Shown: positions 17,743 to 27,010, counted from the first letter of the stretch. The stretch: 64,000 nt of DNA from Amycolatopsis iheyensis (GCF_024703995.1 NZ_JAMXQV010000021.1:1-64000); one strand, 5' to 3'. Translations and numbers: made by a program. The notes: generated by a model not told the origin, from the letters alone.

Positions 17743-18723
17743 TCAGCGCCGCTCGCCGCAGGACGTGCGGGCCAGCAGCTCGGGCTGGAAGGTCAGCCGG
17801 GCGGGCTCACCGGGGTTGTCGATGATGAGCTCGGCCGCCCGCTGCCCCATGCGGTGGGCAGGCTGCGCGACGACGGTGATGCCGAGGGCGGGTGCCCAGG
17901 CGAAGTCGTCCGTGGTGAGGAACCCGATGTCGTCCGGAATGGACAGTCCACGCGCGACCAGTGCCGTGTGGACGGCGACGGTCCGCCGTCCGGTCAGGCA
18001 CGCGACCACGTCGACCGGCCGGTCCAGCAGCTTCGCCAGGGCGGCCTCGGCGCGGTCGTCGGTTTCGACGGAGACCACGGCTTCGGGGGGAAGCGGGACG
18101 CCCGCTTCGGCGAGCCCGCGGCGCACCCCTTCGGTGCGGTCGCGCTGGGACGGCCGCCCGCCGGAGACGACCACGCCGACGGACCGGTGCCCGCAGGCGA
18201 GCACGTGGGCGGCCATCAGCCGGCCGGCCGCGACGTTGTCGAGCGCGACCGAGTGCAGGTTGGGCTGCGTTTCCGGCGCCGGGCGGGCGACGATCACGCA
18301 CGGGGTGCCGCCCGCGGCCATCCGCCCGGTCCGCTCGTCGGTGGAGTCGCCGGTGGTGACCACGAGCCCGCGGACGCGTTGCTCGTCCATCGTCTGCACC
18401 TGGGCGACTTCGTGGCCGGAGCGGTGGAAGGTGTTGGCGAACATGACCAGGCTGCCGTTGGCGTCGGCGACCTCGTCGATCCCGCGCATCAGGTCCAGGT
18501 AGAACGGGCTGCGCAGGTCGTCGATGATGACGCCGATGGTGTTGGAGCGGCCGGCGAAGATGCTCTTGGTGAGGGCGTTCGGGGTGTAGTCCAGCCGGGC
18601 CGCCGCGGCCCACACCCGGGTGGCGGTGTCCTCCTTGACCGCGCCGCCGTTGAGCACCCGCGACACCGTCGCCGCCGACACCCCGGCCGCCGCCGCGACG
18701 TCCCCGATCGTCGTCCGCTTCAC
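17743..18723 (-). CDS. LacI-family transcriptional regulator
   Basis: A 326-residue repressor. The N-terminal LacI HTH reads TTIGDVAAAAGVSAATVSRV followed by LNGG, then the hinge helix (YTPNALTKSI) and a periplasmic-binding-protein-like ligand core. GTG 18723 was chosen because GGGAAGGGG lies upstream and the HTH then begins at residue 5. It is the third gene of an operon with DAO-type oxidoreductase and amidohydrolase genes, 25 bases after the latter, so it probably represses its own operon and perhaps the MFS gene. The palindromes near 21236-21264 lack the central CG typical of LacI operators, so they may belong to another protein. Confidence 0.9.
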   Translation of the reverse strand: MKRTTIGDVAAAAGVSAATVSRVLNGGAVKEDTATRVWAAAARLDYTPNALTKSIFAGRSNTIGVIIDDLRSPFYLDLMRGIDEVADANGSLVMFANTFHRSGHEVAQVQTMDEQRVRGLVVTTGDSTDERTGRMAAGGTPCVIVARPAPETQPNLHSVALDNVAAGRLMAAHVLACGHRSVGVVVSGGRPSQRDRTEGVRRGLAEAGVPLPPEAVVSVETDDRAEAALAKLLDRPVDVVACLTGRRTVAVHTALVARGLSIPDDIGFLTTDDFAWAPALGITVVAQPAHRMGQRAAELIIDNPGEPARLTFQPELLARTSCGERR

Positions 18724-18748
18724 CGTGCGCCCCTTCCCCGCCGCGCCG

Positions 18749-20101
18749 TCAGGCCGCGACGCACTCGCCTTCGCGCACGACCGTCCGGCCACTGATGATG
18801 ACGGTCCGGACCCGCGGCAGGTCCGCCGGGTCGGTCAGCACCAGGTCGGCGATCATGCCCGGTGCGGCCCGCCCGCGCCGCGGTGCCACGCCGGGGATGG
18901 CGTCGGCGACGTTCCCGGTGGCCATCGCGATGGCGGCCGGCAACGTCACCACGCCCGCCTCGACCGCGTGGGCGATCGCCAGCAGGATCGGGTCGTGGAA
19001 CCCGCCCGCGTAGTCGGTGGAGATCGTGTCGACGAGCCCCGCCTCGAACATCGCGAACAGCAGGTCGGGGCCGCTGGTCAGCCGCCGCGCGCCGAACGTG
19101 TCCAGGGTGGCGACGTCCACGGTCGCGCCCAGCTCCTTGAGCCGCTCGGCGTGGCGCAGGGCCTCGCGCAGCTCGAAGCTGGAGTGGTTCGAGTGCCCGG
19201 CGATCAGCGGCACGCCGGTGCGGGCGACCGCCGCGACCTGCGTCATCGACGCGGCCGCGTTGTGCACCAGCACCGGGACCCCGGCGCGGGCCGCGTGTTC
19301 CCCCGCCTCGCGAAGGCCGTCGAGGGCGATGTCGAACGCGGGCAGGATGATCGCCGAAACGAGCTCGCGGATCTCCTCGACCGACAGCTTGCCGGTCAGC
19401 CCGGCGGAGGCCAGCGCCTGCTCGACCGCGTCCCGGTCGAACGCCGTCGCCGCGATGTGCCGGCCCAGCACCGCGACCTTGAGCGCGTCGGCCTGCCGGG
19501 GTGTGATGGTCACCCCGGTGCGCCGGGCGATCTCGGCCGGGATGTACAGGTAGCTCGCGCCCCCGCCGCCGAGGGTGTGGCCGGCGCCGATCTCGCCGAG
19601 CGCGACCGCGCCGGCCTCGACCGCCCGCGCCGCGGTGAACGCCCGGCTCTCGTCGGTGAGCCCGCCACCGTCGGCGGTGGCGGCCGCGTGCAGGCAGGCC
19701 GGCGTGTTGCAGGAGGCCAGCCGGACGGTGACCGGGTGGTCGTCGTTGGTCCGGGCCACCGCGTCGGCGGTGACGAACCCGTCGACGCACAACACGGTGG
19801 TGGTGCCCTCGGCCAGGTGCCGGTCCAGGTTCGCCCGGACCTGCGCGGCGGGCAGCGCTTCGTGACCGCTCGGGAACAGCGGGCCGTACGCGGTGCCGTG
19901 GGTGTGGTTGTTGATCAGGCCGGGCAGCGCGAGCAGGCCCGCGGCGTCGACCACTTCGTCGACGCGGGAGTACTCCCCGGCGGGGCGGGTCGGCACGATC
20001 TCGCGGATCGTGTCGCCTTCGACCACGACGTCGACCGCCGGCCGGACCGGGTCACCGGTGCCGTCGGCCAGGTCGCAGCCGTGCAGAACGGTGGTGCGCA
20101 C
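18749..20101 (-). CDS. amidohydrolase-superfamily metal hydrolase
   Basis: TIM-barrel metal-dependent hydrolase (450 aa). The first metal motif is HxH in INNHTHGT. Later metal or catalytic positions are plausible in GHSNHSSFEL and in STDYAGGFHDP. The N-terminal and C-terminal beta-sandwich (GDTIREIVP through AAPGMIADLVLTDP) is the usual amidohydrolase wrap. It follows the DAO gene by 11 bases. Together they could process an N-acyl or cyclic imide form of an amino compound, with oxidative deamination by the partner. I cannot tell hydantoinase-, dihydroorotase- and N-acyl-amino-acid-type activities apart. Confidence 0.82.
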   Translation of the reverse strand: MRTTVLHGCDLADGTGDPVRPAVDVVVEGDTIREIVPTRPAGEYSRVDEVVDAAGLLALPGLINNHTHGTAYGPLFPSGHEALPAAQVRANLDRHLAEGTTTVLCVDGFVTADAVARTNDDHPVTVRLASCNTPACLHAAATADGGGLTDESRAFTAARAVEAGAVALGEIGAGHTLGGGGASYLYIPAEIARRTGVTITPRQADALKVAVLGRHIAATAFDRDAVEQALASAGLTGKLSVEEIRELVSAIILPAFDIALDGLREAGEHAARAGVPVLVHNAAASMTQVAAVARTGVPLIAGHSNHSSFELREALRHAERLKELGATVDVATLDTFGARRLTSGPDLLFAMFEAGLVDTISTDYAGGFHDPILLAIAHAVEAGVVTLPAAIAMATGNVADAIPGVAPRRGRAAPGMIADLVLTDPADLPRVRTVIISGRTVVREGECVAA

Positions 20102-20112
20102 GACGTCCTCCT

Positions 20113-21213
20113 TCAGAAGCGTTCGAACCGGAACGCGGCCAGCTCGGCGGAATGGTCTTCGCCCAGCACCTCGGCCGCGACGAGCGCGCCGGCGTGCACG
20201 CTGAGCGTCGCGCCGCTGTGCGAGACGGCGAAGTGGAAGTTCGGGAGCCGCCTCGCCCGGCCCAGTACGGGCAGGCCGTCACCGGGAATGGGCCGGACGC
20301 CCACGCGGACGCTCTCCACGCTCGCCGCGGCGAGCCCCGGGTACAGCGCGCGCCCCGCGGCGACGACCTCGTCGACGGCGGCGGGGTCGACGCTCGTCTC
20401 GCCGGAGTCCGAGACGTGCGCGGCGTTGTCGACCTCGTGCGTGTGCAGCAGGAGCCGGCCGCCGCCGTCGGGCCGCAGGTGCACGTGCGGCGCGTGGATC
20501 ACCCGGCCCACCGCGACGGCCACCGGGGCGGTGTGGATCAGCACGCCCGGGGTGTTGCGCATGGGCAGCGCCAGCCCGGCCAGCGCGGCGATGCCGGCCG
20601 CCTCCGGCCCGGCACAGTTCACGACGGCGTCGGCGGGCAGCTCCCGCCCGGACGCCAGCCGGACGGCCCGCACCCGGTCACCCGAGACGTCGAGGTGCGT
20701 GACGGCGTCGTTGAAGACGCGCTCGGCCCCGGAGGCGGCCAGCAGGTGCCCGACCAGCCGGGCCGGTTCGATCCAGCCCTCGTCCGGGAAGTACGCGATG
20801 CCGTCGGCGGGCAGGCCGGCGGGGTCGATGTCCGGCTCCAGCCGCAGCGCTTCGGCGCGGGTGAGCCAGCGCGCGCCGTAGCCGTACCCGGTGACCGAGT
20901 CGACCTTCCGGCGCAGCCGCGCGAGCTCGGCGTCGTCCGCGGCCCACTCCAGGTTGCCGGTCTCGTGGTACCAGTCGCTGCCGGCCACCGCGGCCGCCAG
21001 CTTCCGGTGCGCTTCCATCGCCGCGACGCTGAGGTCGTGGTAGGGCCGGGGTTCCTTGCCGTTGGAGTTGGTCCACGAGAACGTCGCCCCCGAGGTGCCG
21101 CCCGCGGGGGCGCCGGAGTCGACGACGGTCACCTGGGCCCCACGCCGCCTGAGTTCCGCGGCGACCGCGGCGCCGTACACCCCGGCGCCGATCACCACTA
21201 CCTGCGCTGTCAC
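20113..21213 (-). CDS. FAD-dependent oxidoreductase, D-amino-acid-oxidase fold
   Basis: Glycine/D-amino-acid oxidase family protein of 366 residues. The N-terminal FAD motif is VVVIGAGVYGAAVAAELRRR. GTSGATFSWTN contacts FAD, and the C-terminal GVRPIPGDGLPVLG with SHSGATLSVHAGALVA closes the fold. It probably oxidises an amine or imino acid (for example an N-methyl or D-amino acid). It is the first gene of the operon with the amidohydrolase and LacI genes. Two tandem AT-rich palindromes lie 23 bases upstream of its start and should govern its promoter. A soluble dehydrogenase using another acceptor is possible. Confidence 0.87.
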   Translation of the reverse strand: MTAQVVVIGAGVYGAAVAAELRRRGAQVTVVDSGAPAGGTSGATFSWTNSNGKEPRPYHDLSVAAMEAHRKLAAAVAGSDWYHETGNLEWAADDAELARLRRKVDSVTGYGYGARWLTRAEALRLEPDIDPAGLPADGIAYFPDEGWIEPARLVGHLLAASGAERVFNDAVTHLDVSGDRVRAVRLASGRELPADAVVNCAGPEAAGIAALAGLALPMRNTPGVLIHTAPVAVAVGRVIHAPHVHLRPDGGGRLLLHTHEVDNAAHVSDSGETSVDPAAVDEVVAAGRALYPGLAAASVESVRVGVRPIPGDGLPVLGRARRLPNFHFAVSHSGATLSVHAGALVAAEVLGEDHSAELAAFRFERF

Positions 21214-21235
21214 ACCGATACCTCCGCTTTGTCGA

Positions 21236-21264
21236 ATGTAACTAGTTTCAGTAACTAGTTACAT
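21236..21264. promoter_or_regulatory. tandem 12-bp palindromes, GTAACTAGTTAC type
   Basis: GTAACTAGTTTC (21238-21249, one mismatch) and GTAACTAGTTAC (21251-21262, perfect) lie 13 bp apart centre to centre. They are also the arms of a perfect 10-bp inverted repeat, ATGTAACTAG-N9-CTAGTTACAT. The block is strikingly AT-rich for this DNA and sits 23 bases from the DAO start. Two adjacent operators suggest cooperative binding by a TetR-, MarR- or GntR-like dimer. No such gene is adjacent, so the local LacI protein is the other candidate. Confidence 0.7.
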
Positions 21265-21344
21265 CACTAGAGCACAGGAAGCCGCGAGCGTCAATGACGA
21301 GCGCTCGACCTGCGCACTCGCGACGACGCGGATAACTTCGGGCC

Positions 21345-22928
21345 GTGTTCAGATTCGGTGCGGTCGCCGCGCTCACCCTGCTCGCGCTCGGCGCCACCGC
21401 GCTCGCCGTGCTCGCCGGTCCGTGGTGGTGGCTGCCCGCCGCGCCGCTGCTCGCGCTCGCCGCGGTCGGGTGCTGGGATCTCCTGCAGCGCAAGCATTCG
21501 GTCCTGCGCAACTACCCCGTCCTCGGGCACCTGCGGTTCCTGCTCGAAGCCCTGCGGCCCGAACTGCAGCAGTACTTCATCGAGCGCAACTTCGACGGCC
21601 GCCCCTACGACCGGGACGTCCGCAGCATCGTCTACCAGCGCGCGAAGGGCACCGACGCCGAGGAGCCCTTCGGCACCGAACGCGACGTCTACGCCGACGG
21701 CTACGAATCCCTCGTGCACTCGATGGCGCCGGTCGCCGCCCCGGACGAGCCGCCGAAGGTCCGGATCGGCGGCCCGGACTGCACCCGGCCCTACGACATG
21801 GCGCTGCTGAACGTCTCGGCGATGAGCTTCGGCTCCCTGTCGGCCAACGCGATCCTGGCCCTCAACAAGGGCGCCGCGCTCGGCGGGTTCGCCCACGACA
21901 CCGGCGAAGGCGGCCTGTCCGAACACCACCTGCGCCACGGCGGCGATCTCGTCTGGGAGATCGGCACCGGCTACTTCGGCTGCCGGACGTCCGACGGCGG
22001 GTTCGACCGGAGCGAGTTCGCTGGCAAGGCCGCCCACGACGCCGTCAAGTGCGTGTCGCTGAAACTGTCCCAGGGCGCGAAACCCGGCATCGGCGGGGTG
22101 TTGCCGGGCGGCAAGGTCAACGCCGAGATCGCGCGCGTCCGCGACGTTCCCCAAGGCGAGACCGTCATTTCGCCGCCGTACCACCGGGTTTTCTCCACAC
22201 CGCGCGAGCTGGTCCGGTTCATCGCCGAGCTGCGCGGGCTCGCGGGCGGCAAACCGACCGGGTTCAAGCTCTGCGTGGGCTCGCGGCTGCAGTTCCTCGC
22301 CGTCTGCAAGGCGATGCTGGCCGAGGGCGTCACACCGGACTTCATCATCGTCGACGGCGCCGAGGGTGGCACCGGCGCCGCGCCGCTGGAGTTCGCCGAC
22401 CACATCGGGACACCACTGACCGAAGGCCTCCTCACCGTCCACAACGCACTCGTGGGCACGGGTCTGCGCGACCGGGTCAGGATCGGCGCGAGCGGCAAGG
22501 TCGCCACCGGCGCCGACATCGTCAAGCGGCTGCTGCAGGGCGCGGACTACACCAACGCGGCCCGGGCGATGATGTTCGCGGTCGGCTGCATCCAGGCGCA
22601 GCGCTGTCACACCAACACGTGCCCGGTGGGCGTCACGACCCAGGACGCCCGGCGCGCGCGAGCCCTGGACGTCGAGGACAAGTCCCTGCGGGTGGAGCGG
22701 TTCCAGCGGTCCACAGTGGCCGGTGCCCAGCAGATCATGGCGTCGATGGGTGTCCGGTTCCCGGCCGAGCTGCGCCCGCACATGCTGCGCCGCCGCGTCG
22801 GCCCGCACGAAGTGCGCTCGTACGCCGAGCTCTACGACTGGCTGGCCCCGGAGCAGCTCCTGGCGGAGCCACCGGAAGCCTGGGCGACCGACTGGGCGGC
22901 GGCCGATCCCGACCGGTTCACCGTCTGA
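21345..22928 (+). CDS. FMN-binding glutamate-synthase-like protein
   Basis: A 527-residue protein of the GltB2-type glutamate synthase family. Two N-terminal membrane segments (residues about 5-45) are followed by a TIM-barrel FMN domain. The flavin phosphate site is in VDGAEGGTGAAP and the Cys cluster CIQAQRCHTNTC fits a [3Fe-4S] site. The amidotransferase domain of true glutamate synthases is missing, as is usual in this subfamily. The GTG at 21345 starts the hydrophobic stretch. It appears monocistronic, and its last 11 bases overlap the convergent STAND gene. The reaction is unknown; such proteins are often named simply as FMN-binding glutamate synthase family members. Confidence 0.87.
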   Translation: MFRFGAVAALTLLALGATALAVLAGPWWWLPAAPLLALAAVGCWDLLQRKHSVLRNYPVLGHLRFLLEALRPELQQYFIERNFDGRPYDRDVRSIVYQRAKGTDAEEPFGTERDVYADGYESLVHSMAPVAAPDEPPKVRIGGPDCTRPYDMALLNVSAMSFGSLSANAILALNKGAALGGFAHDTGEGGLSEHHLRHGGDLVWEIGTGYFGCRTSDGGFDRSEFAGKAAHDAVKCVSLKLSQGAKPGIGGVLPGGKVNAEIARVRDVPQGETVISPPYHRVFSTPRELVRFIAELRGLAGGKPTGFKLCVGSRLQFLAVCKAMLAEGVTPDFIIVDGAEGGTGAAPLEFADHIGTPLTEGLLTVHNALVGTGLRDRVRIGASGKVATGADIVKRLLQGADYTNAARAMMFAVGCIQAQRCHTNTCPVGVTTQDARRARALDVEDKSLRVERFQRSTVAGAQQIMASMGVRFPAELRPHMLRRRVGPHEVRSYAELYDWLAPEQLLAEPPEAWATDWAAADPDRFTV

Positions 22929-25368
22929 GGCCGGCGCGCGCCCGGTCGGCTTCGGCGGCCATGCCGACTTCGAGGGCCAGCGCCAGCGCCGCGCGGTAGT
23001 GGCCGGCGGCCCGGTCGTGCGCGCCGGCGGAGCGGTGGGTGTCGGCCAAGTCGTTGAGCACGACGGCGCGCAGGTCCGGCGCGTCGCTCGTGGTGGCCAG
23101 CGCGGCCGTGTGGAGCCGCACTGCCTTCTGGTGCTCGCCGAGGGCCGCCAACGCCGTGCCCAAACCCGTGCGCGCCATCGTGTCGACGACCCCGATCGCG
23201 CGGTCCTCGAGGAGTTCGCAGAACCCCTGCCGCGCTTCGGAAAACCGGCCGGCGCCGAGGTGGACCCGGGCCAGGCCCAGGCGCGCACGCCGTTCACCGT
23301 CGCGGTCGCGGAGCTCTCCGGCCAGCCGCAGAGCGAGCCGGAGCTGGTCCTCGGCGTCGTGGTGGCGCCCACCCCGCAGGTACACCAGCCCCTGGGTGCA
23401 GTGCACGTGGCCGGCCCGCAGCAACGGACCGGCGTGCTCCAGCGCCGGCCGCGCCTCGTCGAGGGCGTGCTGCGCATCGGCGTACCGGCCCGCCTGCTCG
23501 GCCAGGATGGCGAGCCCCAGCAAGGTGACCGCCGTGCGCTGGTCGTCTCCCAAGGCACGGAACGCTTCCAGCGCGGCCCGCATGACGTGCTCGGCCCGCC
23601 GGTACTCCCCCACCGACTGGTGCAGCGCGCCCAATCTGGCGCGCGCCCGACCCTCGGCAAGGAGGTCCTGGGCGGCCTCGCCGGCCGCCACCGCCTCGGC
23701 GTAGTACGTCCGCGCGTCGGCCGTCCGGCCCAGGTGGTGCTCGGCGCCGCCCAGCTCGACCAGGATGTGTCCCTGCGCGGACCGGTTTCCGAGGCGGCGG
23801 GCGGACCGCAGCGCGGCATGCTGGGCCTTGCGCCGCTCGGCCGCGTGGTGCGCTTGGGAGTGGAAGGGCGCCAGTGCCCGGGCCAACCGCATCGCTTCGC
23901 CGTCCAGCCCCGCCGCCGTCGCCGCCTCGACGGCCGCCACGAGGCTGAGCCGCTCGGCCTCCCACCACGCCAGTGCCTCCGCCCGGTCGGCGAGCGGCGG
24001 CAAGCCGTCGTCACCGAGTGGCGGGCCGGGGAACCGCCGTGGGTCGACCGTCTTGCCGACCCGGTCCAGGGCCCGCAGGTAGTGCGTCACGAGTCTGCGC
24101 AGGGCGGCCTTGCGCGCCGGCTCCGGTTCGTCGCGGGCCAGGACCGTGTTCGCGTGCGCGTGCAGGAGGTCGTGGCCGGTGTAGCGGCCGGGCTCGGGCT
24201 CGCGCCGCAGGTGCGCCTCGGCGAGGTCGTCCAGCAGCCGGCGGGCGTCCGGCCCGGCGCAGCCGAACAGCGCCGCCGCCGCGTGCACGCCGATGTCGGG
24301 GCCGTGGTGCAGGCCGAGCAACCGGAAAGCCCGCTGGTGACCCGCGGTGAGCCTGCGGTAGGAGACCTCGAACGCGTCGGCGACGCTGCGGCTGCCCACC
24401 GAGAGCTCGACCGGTCGCCGCTGGAGGTCGCGGAGCCGGTCGGCGAGGTCGCCGGCCGACCAGGAATCGTGGTGCCGCAACCGGGTTCCGGCGAGCCTGA
24501 TCGCCAGCGGCAGCCGGTCGCACAGCGCCACCACCTCGGCGGCGGCGCGCTCGTCCCCGATCGGCCGGTGGCTGACCCGCACGAGCAGGTCCCGGGCGTC
24601 CGCTTCGGACAGTGGTTCGAGCGCCAGGTGATCGGCCCCGTCGAGCTCCGGTAGCCGCCGACGGCTGGTGACCAGCACCAGGTGGCCGGGCGCACCGGGC
24701 AGCAGCGGGGCGACCTGTCCGGCGTCGAGCACGTTGTCGAGGACGACCAGCACCCGCCGCCCGGCCAGCCAGGACCGCCACAACGCCGACGCCTGCCCGG
24801 GGTCACGCGGCAGGGCGTCGTCGGGCACCCCGGTCCGGCGCAGCAGGTCGTGCAGGGCGACGTCCGGGGGCACCGGTTCCCGGTCCGGGGTGTGGCCGTG
24901 CAAGTCGAGGAACACCTGGCCATCCGGGAACGACTCGGCGCACCGGTGGGCCACGTGGACCGCGAGCGCGGACTTGCCGACCCCGGCCAGCCCGGTCAGG
25001 GCCACGATGCCCGTCGCGGCCCGGCGCCGCGCCACGAACCGCAGGCACTTCGCCACTTCGTCGGCCCGGCCCGTGAAGTCCGGCAGGTCGTACGGCAGTG
25101 CGCGGAGCGCGACCCGGTCCCCCGGCGGGAGTGGCGCCGGGGTGGCGGGCCGGCGGGCCGCCGCGGCGAACGCGTCGCGCTGCTCGCCGGCCAAGCCCAG
25201 CGCGGCGCCCAGCACATCGACGGTGTGGCGGTGCGGGTACCGGCGCTCACCCCGTTCGAGCGCGCCGATCGCCTGGACGCTCAGGCGGGCCTTCTCGGCC
25301 AGCGCCTCCTGGGTCAGGCCCGCGCCGACCCGGTGGCCGCGCAGCAGGGTCCCGAACGGTTCGGCCAT
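22918..25368 (-). CDS. XRE-HTH / NB-ARC / TPR regulator (STAND family)
   Basis: A large signal-transducing ATPase (816 aa). An N-terminal helix-turn-helix, LTQEALAEKARLSVQAIGAL, is followed by ERGERRYPHRHTV. The NTPase core carries Walker A GLAGVGKSALAVHVAHR, Walker B VLVVLDNV and GLPLAI-like RLPLAIRLAG. The C-terminal half is a set of TPR-like repeats (about 500-810). ATG 25368 has GGGGTGGGGA directly upstream. Such proteins act as effector-triggered transcriptional switches, often near antibiotic clusters. Target and ligand are unknown. The neighbour on the right is a TetR gene on the same strand 46 bases upstream, so co-transcription is possible. Confidence 0.88.
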   Translation of the reverse strand: MAEPFGTLLRGHRVGAGLTQEALAEKARLSVQAIGALERGERRYPHRHTVDVLGAALGLAGEQRDAFAAAARRPATPAPLPPGDRVALRALPYDLPDFTGRADEVAKCLRFVARRRAATGIVALTGLAGVGKSALAVHVAHRCAESFPDGQVFLDLHGHTPDREPVPPDVALHDLLRRTGVPDDALPRDPGQASALWRSWLAGRRVLVVLDNVLDAGQVAPLLPGAPGHLVLVTSRRRLPELDGADHLALEPLSEADARDLLVRVSHRPIGDERAAAEVVALCDRLPLAIRLAGTRLRHHDSWSAGDLADRLRDLQRRPVELSVGSRSVADAFEVSYRRLTAGHQRAFRLLGLHHGPDIGVHAAAALFGCAGPDARRLLDDLAEAHLRREPEPGRYTGHDLLHAHANTVLARDEPEPARKAALRRLVTHYLRALDRVGKTVDPRRFPGPPLGDDGLPPLADRAEALAWWEAERLSLVAAVEAATAAGLDGEAMRLARALAPFHSQAHHAAERRKAQHAALRSARRLGNRSAQGHILVELGGAEHHLGRTADARTYYAEAVAAGEAAQDLLAEGRARARLGALHQSVGEYRRAEHVMRAALEAFRALGDDQRTAVTLLGLAILAEQAGRYADAQHALDEARPALEHAGPLLRAGHVHCTQGLVYLRGGRHHDAEDQLRLALRLAGELRDRDGERRARLGLARVHLGAGRFSEARQGFCELLEDRAIGVVDTMARTGLGTALAALGEHQKAVRLHTAALATTSDAPDLRAVVLNDLADTHRSAGAHDRAAGHYRAALALALEVGMAAEADRARAGLRR

Positions 25369-25414
25369 TCCCCACCCCCACACCGGAGTGTAACGAGCAG
25401 TCGCGGCTCTTCGG

Positions 25415-26008
25415 TCAGAACAGCCGTTCCAGCGCACGGCGTGCGCGCTTCGGCGCCTCGCGGTCCCGGTGCAGCTGGAGGAAGTGGTTGAGGGCCAGCA
25501 TGATCGCGACGATCTCGTAGAGCAGCTGGTCGATGTCGGTGTCCGGCGGCAGTTCCGCCAGGCTCACCGCGCGCCAGATGGTGACGCGCAGCTCCCGCCG
25601 CCAGGTCTCGTCCGCGCGGGCGATGGCGTCGCGCACCGGCCCCTCGCGGCCGTCGAACTCGGCCGCGGCGGCGGTGAAGAAGCAGCCGCCGGGCAGTGGT
25701 TCGCGTTCCAGGTAGGAGATCCACGCCTCGCAGGCCGCGCGCAGGTACGGCAGGCCGCGCGCCACACCGCGGGCGCGTTCGGGCACCTCGCGGACGAACA
25801 GCTCGACGGCGGTGTCGACGACGGCCAGCTGCAGGCTCTCCTTGGTGCCGAAGTGCCCGATCACGCCCGCCTTGCTCATCCCCAGCTCGGCGGCGAGCCG
25901 GCCGATGGTCAGCCCTTCCAGGCCTTCCGCGGACGCGATCACCAGGCCGGTGTCGAGGATGCGCTGCCGGGTCAGGCGGGACTCGGCCACGGACTTCCGG
26001 GGACTCAT
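25415..26008 (-). CDS. TetR-family regulator
   Basis: A 197-residue TetR protein. The HTH LTIGRLAAELGMSKAGVIGH is followed by FGTKESLQ. The C-terminal domain resembles TetR_C proteins of the YdeS/KstR-like type (GCFFTAAAAEFDGREGPVR). ATG 26008 leaves 63 bases to the divergent KAS III start, and that gap contains the inverted repeat TATAG-N18-CTATA. It therefore probably represses both itself and the KAS III operon. The ligand may be an acyl compound, given the operon, but that is inference. Confidence 0.9.
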   Translation of the reverse strand: MSPRKSVAESRLTRQRILDTGLVIASAEGLEGLTIGRLAAELGMSKAGVIGHFGTKESLQLAVVDTAVELFVREVPERARGVARGLPYLRAACEAWISYLEREPLPGGCFFTAAAAEFDGREGPVRDAIARADETWRRELRVTIWRAVSLAELPPDTDIDQLLYEIVAIMLALNHFLQLHRDREAPKRARRALERLF

Positions 26009-26016
26009 GAAACCAC

Positions 26017-26044
26017 TATAGATTACGAACGATCGGTTGCTATA
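26017..26044. promoter_or_regulatory. TetR/KAS III intergenic inverted repeat
   Basis: TATAG (26017-26021) and CTATA (26040-26044) flank ATTACGAACGATCGGTTG, which contains the core CGATCG. The whole divergent gap is only 63 bp, so any repressor bound here covers both promoters. The AT-rich arms also resemble -10 elements facing each way. Confidence 0.5.
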
Positions 26045-26071
26045 TTGCGTCCGACCCCCGAGGAGGGACAC

Positions 26072-27010
26072 ATGCCCGGCTCCCGTTTGACCGCGCTCGG
26101 CCACCACCAGCCCGCCCGCGTGCTGACCAACGCCGACCTGGAGACCATGGTCGACACGTCCGACGAGTGGATCCGCCGCCGCACCGGCATCGTCACCCGC
26201 CACATCGCGGACGGCTCGGTCGCCGACCTGGCCACCGAGGCCGCGGCGAAGGCGCTGGCCACGGCCGGTCTCGAGCCGGGCGAGATCGGCATGGTCATCG
26301 TCGCGACCTGCAGCGCGATCGACCGCTGCCCGTCGATCGCCGCGCAGGTCGCCGGGCGCCTGGGCATCCCGGCCCCGGTCTGCTTCGACCTCAACAACGC
26401 CTGCGCCGGTTTCTGCACGGCGCTGGCCACCGCCGATCACGCGGTCCAGGCCGGCGCCGTCCGGCACGCGCTGGTGATCGGCGCGGAGAAGATGTCCGAC
26501 ATCACGGACTGGACGGACCGCGGCACGTGCGTCCTGCTCGGCGACGGCGCGGGCGCGGCGGTGGTGAGCGCGGCCGGGACACCGGCGGTCGGCCCGGTCG
26601 TCTGGGGTTCGGACCCGGCACGCCGGCACCTGGTCAGGCTGGTGGACGAGTGGCAGCCGGCCTTCGCCCAGGACGGCCAGTCGGTGTTCCGCTGGGCGGC
26701 CCAGGAACTGCCCGCGGTCGCGGCGGAAGCGTGTCAGCGGGCGGGCATCGCCACGACCGACCTCGCCGGCGTCGTGACCCACCAGGCCAACCTGCGCATC
26801 ATCGAGGCCCTGACCGACCGCCTGGACCTCCGCGAGGACGTGGTGATCGCCCGCGACGTGGTGGACTCGGGAAACACATCGGCGGCGTCGGTCCCGCTGG
26901 CACTGTCCAAAATGGTCTCCCGAGGCGAGCTACCCTCGGGAGAACCGGTACTGCTGTTCGCTTTCGGCGGCGGTCTTTCGTGGGCCGGCCAGGTCGTCGG
27001 TTGCCCGTGA
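26072..27010 (+). CDS. beta-ketoacyl-ACP synthase III (FabH-like)
   Basis: Thiolase-fold condensing enzyme joining an acyl-CoA starter to malonyl-ACP. The triad is complete: Cys111 in NNACAGF, His237 in THQANLRIIE and Asn268 in DSGNTSA. Length (312 aa) is slightly short for FabH. The ATG at 26072 has GAGGAGGGA six bases upstream. The usual partners (fabD, acpP, fabF) are absent; instead it is coupled by a four-base overlap to a small hydrolase and faces a TetR regulator. It is therefore likely a dedicated accessory KAS III making a short acyl or diketide product rather than the housekeeping enzyme. Confidence 0.9.
   Translation: MPGSRLTALGHHQPARVLTNADLETMVDTSDEWIRRRTGIVTRHIADGSVADLATEAAAKALATAGLEPGEIGMVIVATCSAIDRCPSIAAQVAGRLGIPAPVCFDLNNACAGFCTALATADHAVQAGAVRHALVIGAEKMSDITDWTDRGTCVLLGDGAGAAVVSAAGTPAVGPVVWGSDPARRHLVRLVDEWQPAFAQDGQSVFRWAAQELPAVAAEACQRAGIATTDLAGVVTHQANLRIIEALTDRLDLREDVVIARDVVDSGNTSAASVPLALSKMVSRGELPSGEPVLLFAFGGGLSWAGQVVGCP

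Noticed and set aside
21291..24014. Open frame of 907 codons antisense to the glutamate-synthase-like gene
   Set aside because: Shadow of codon bias; no recognisable motif and no RBS.
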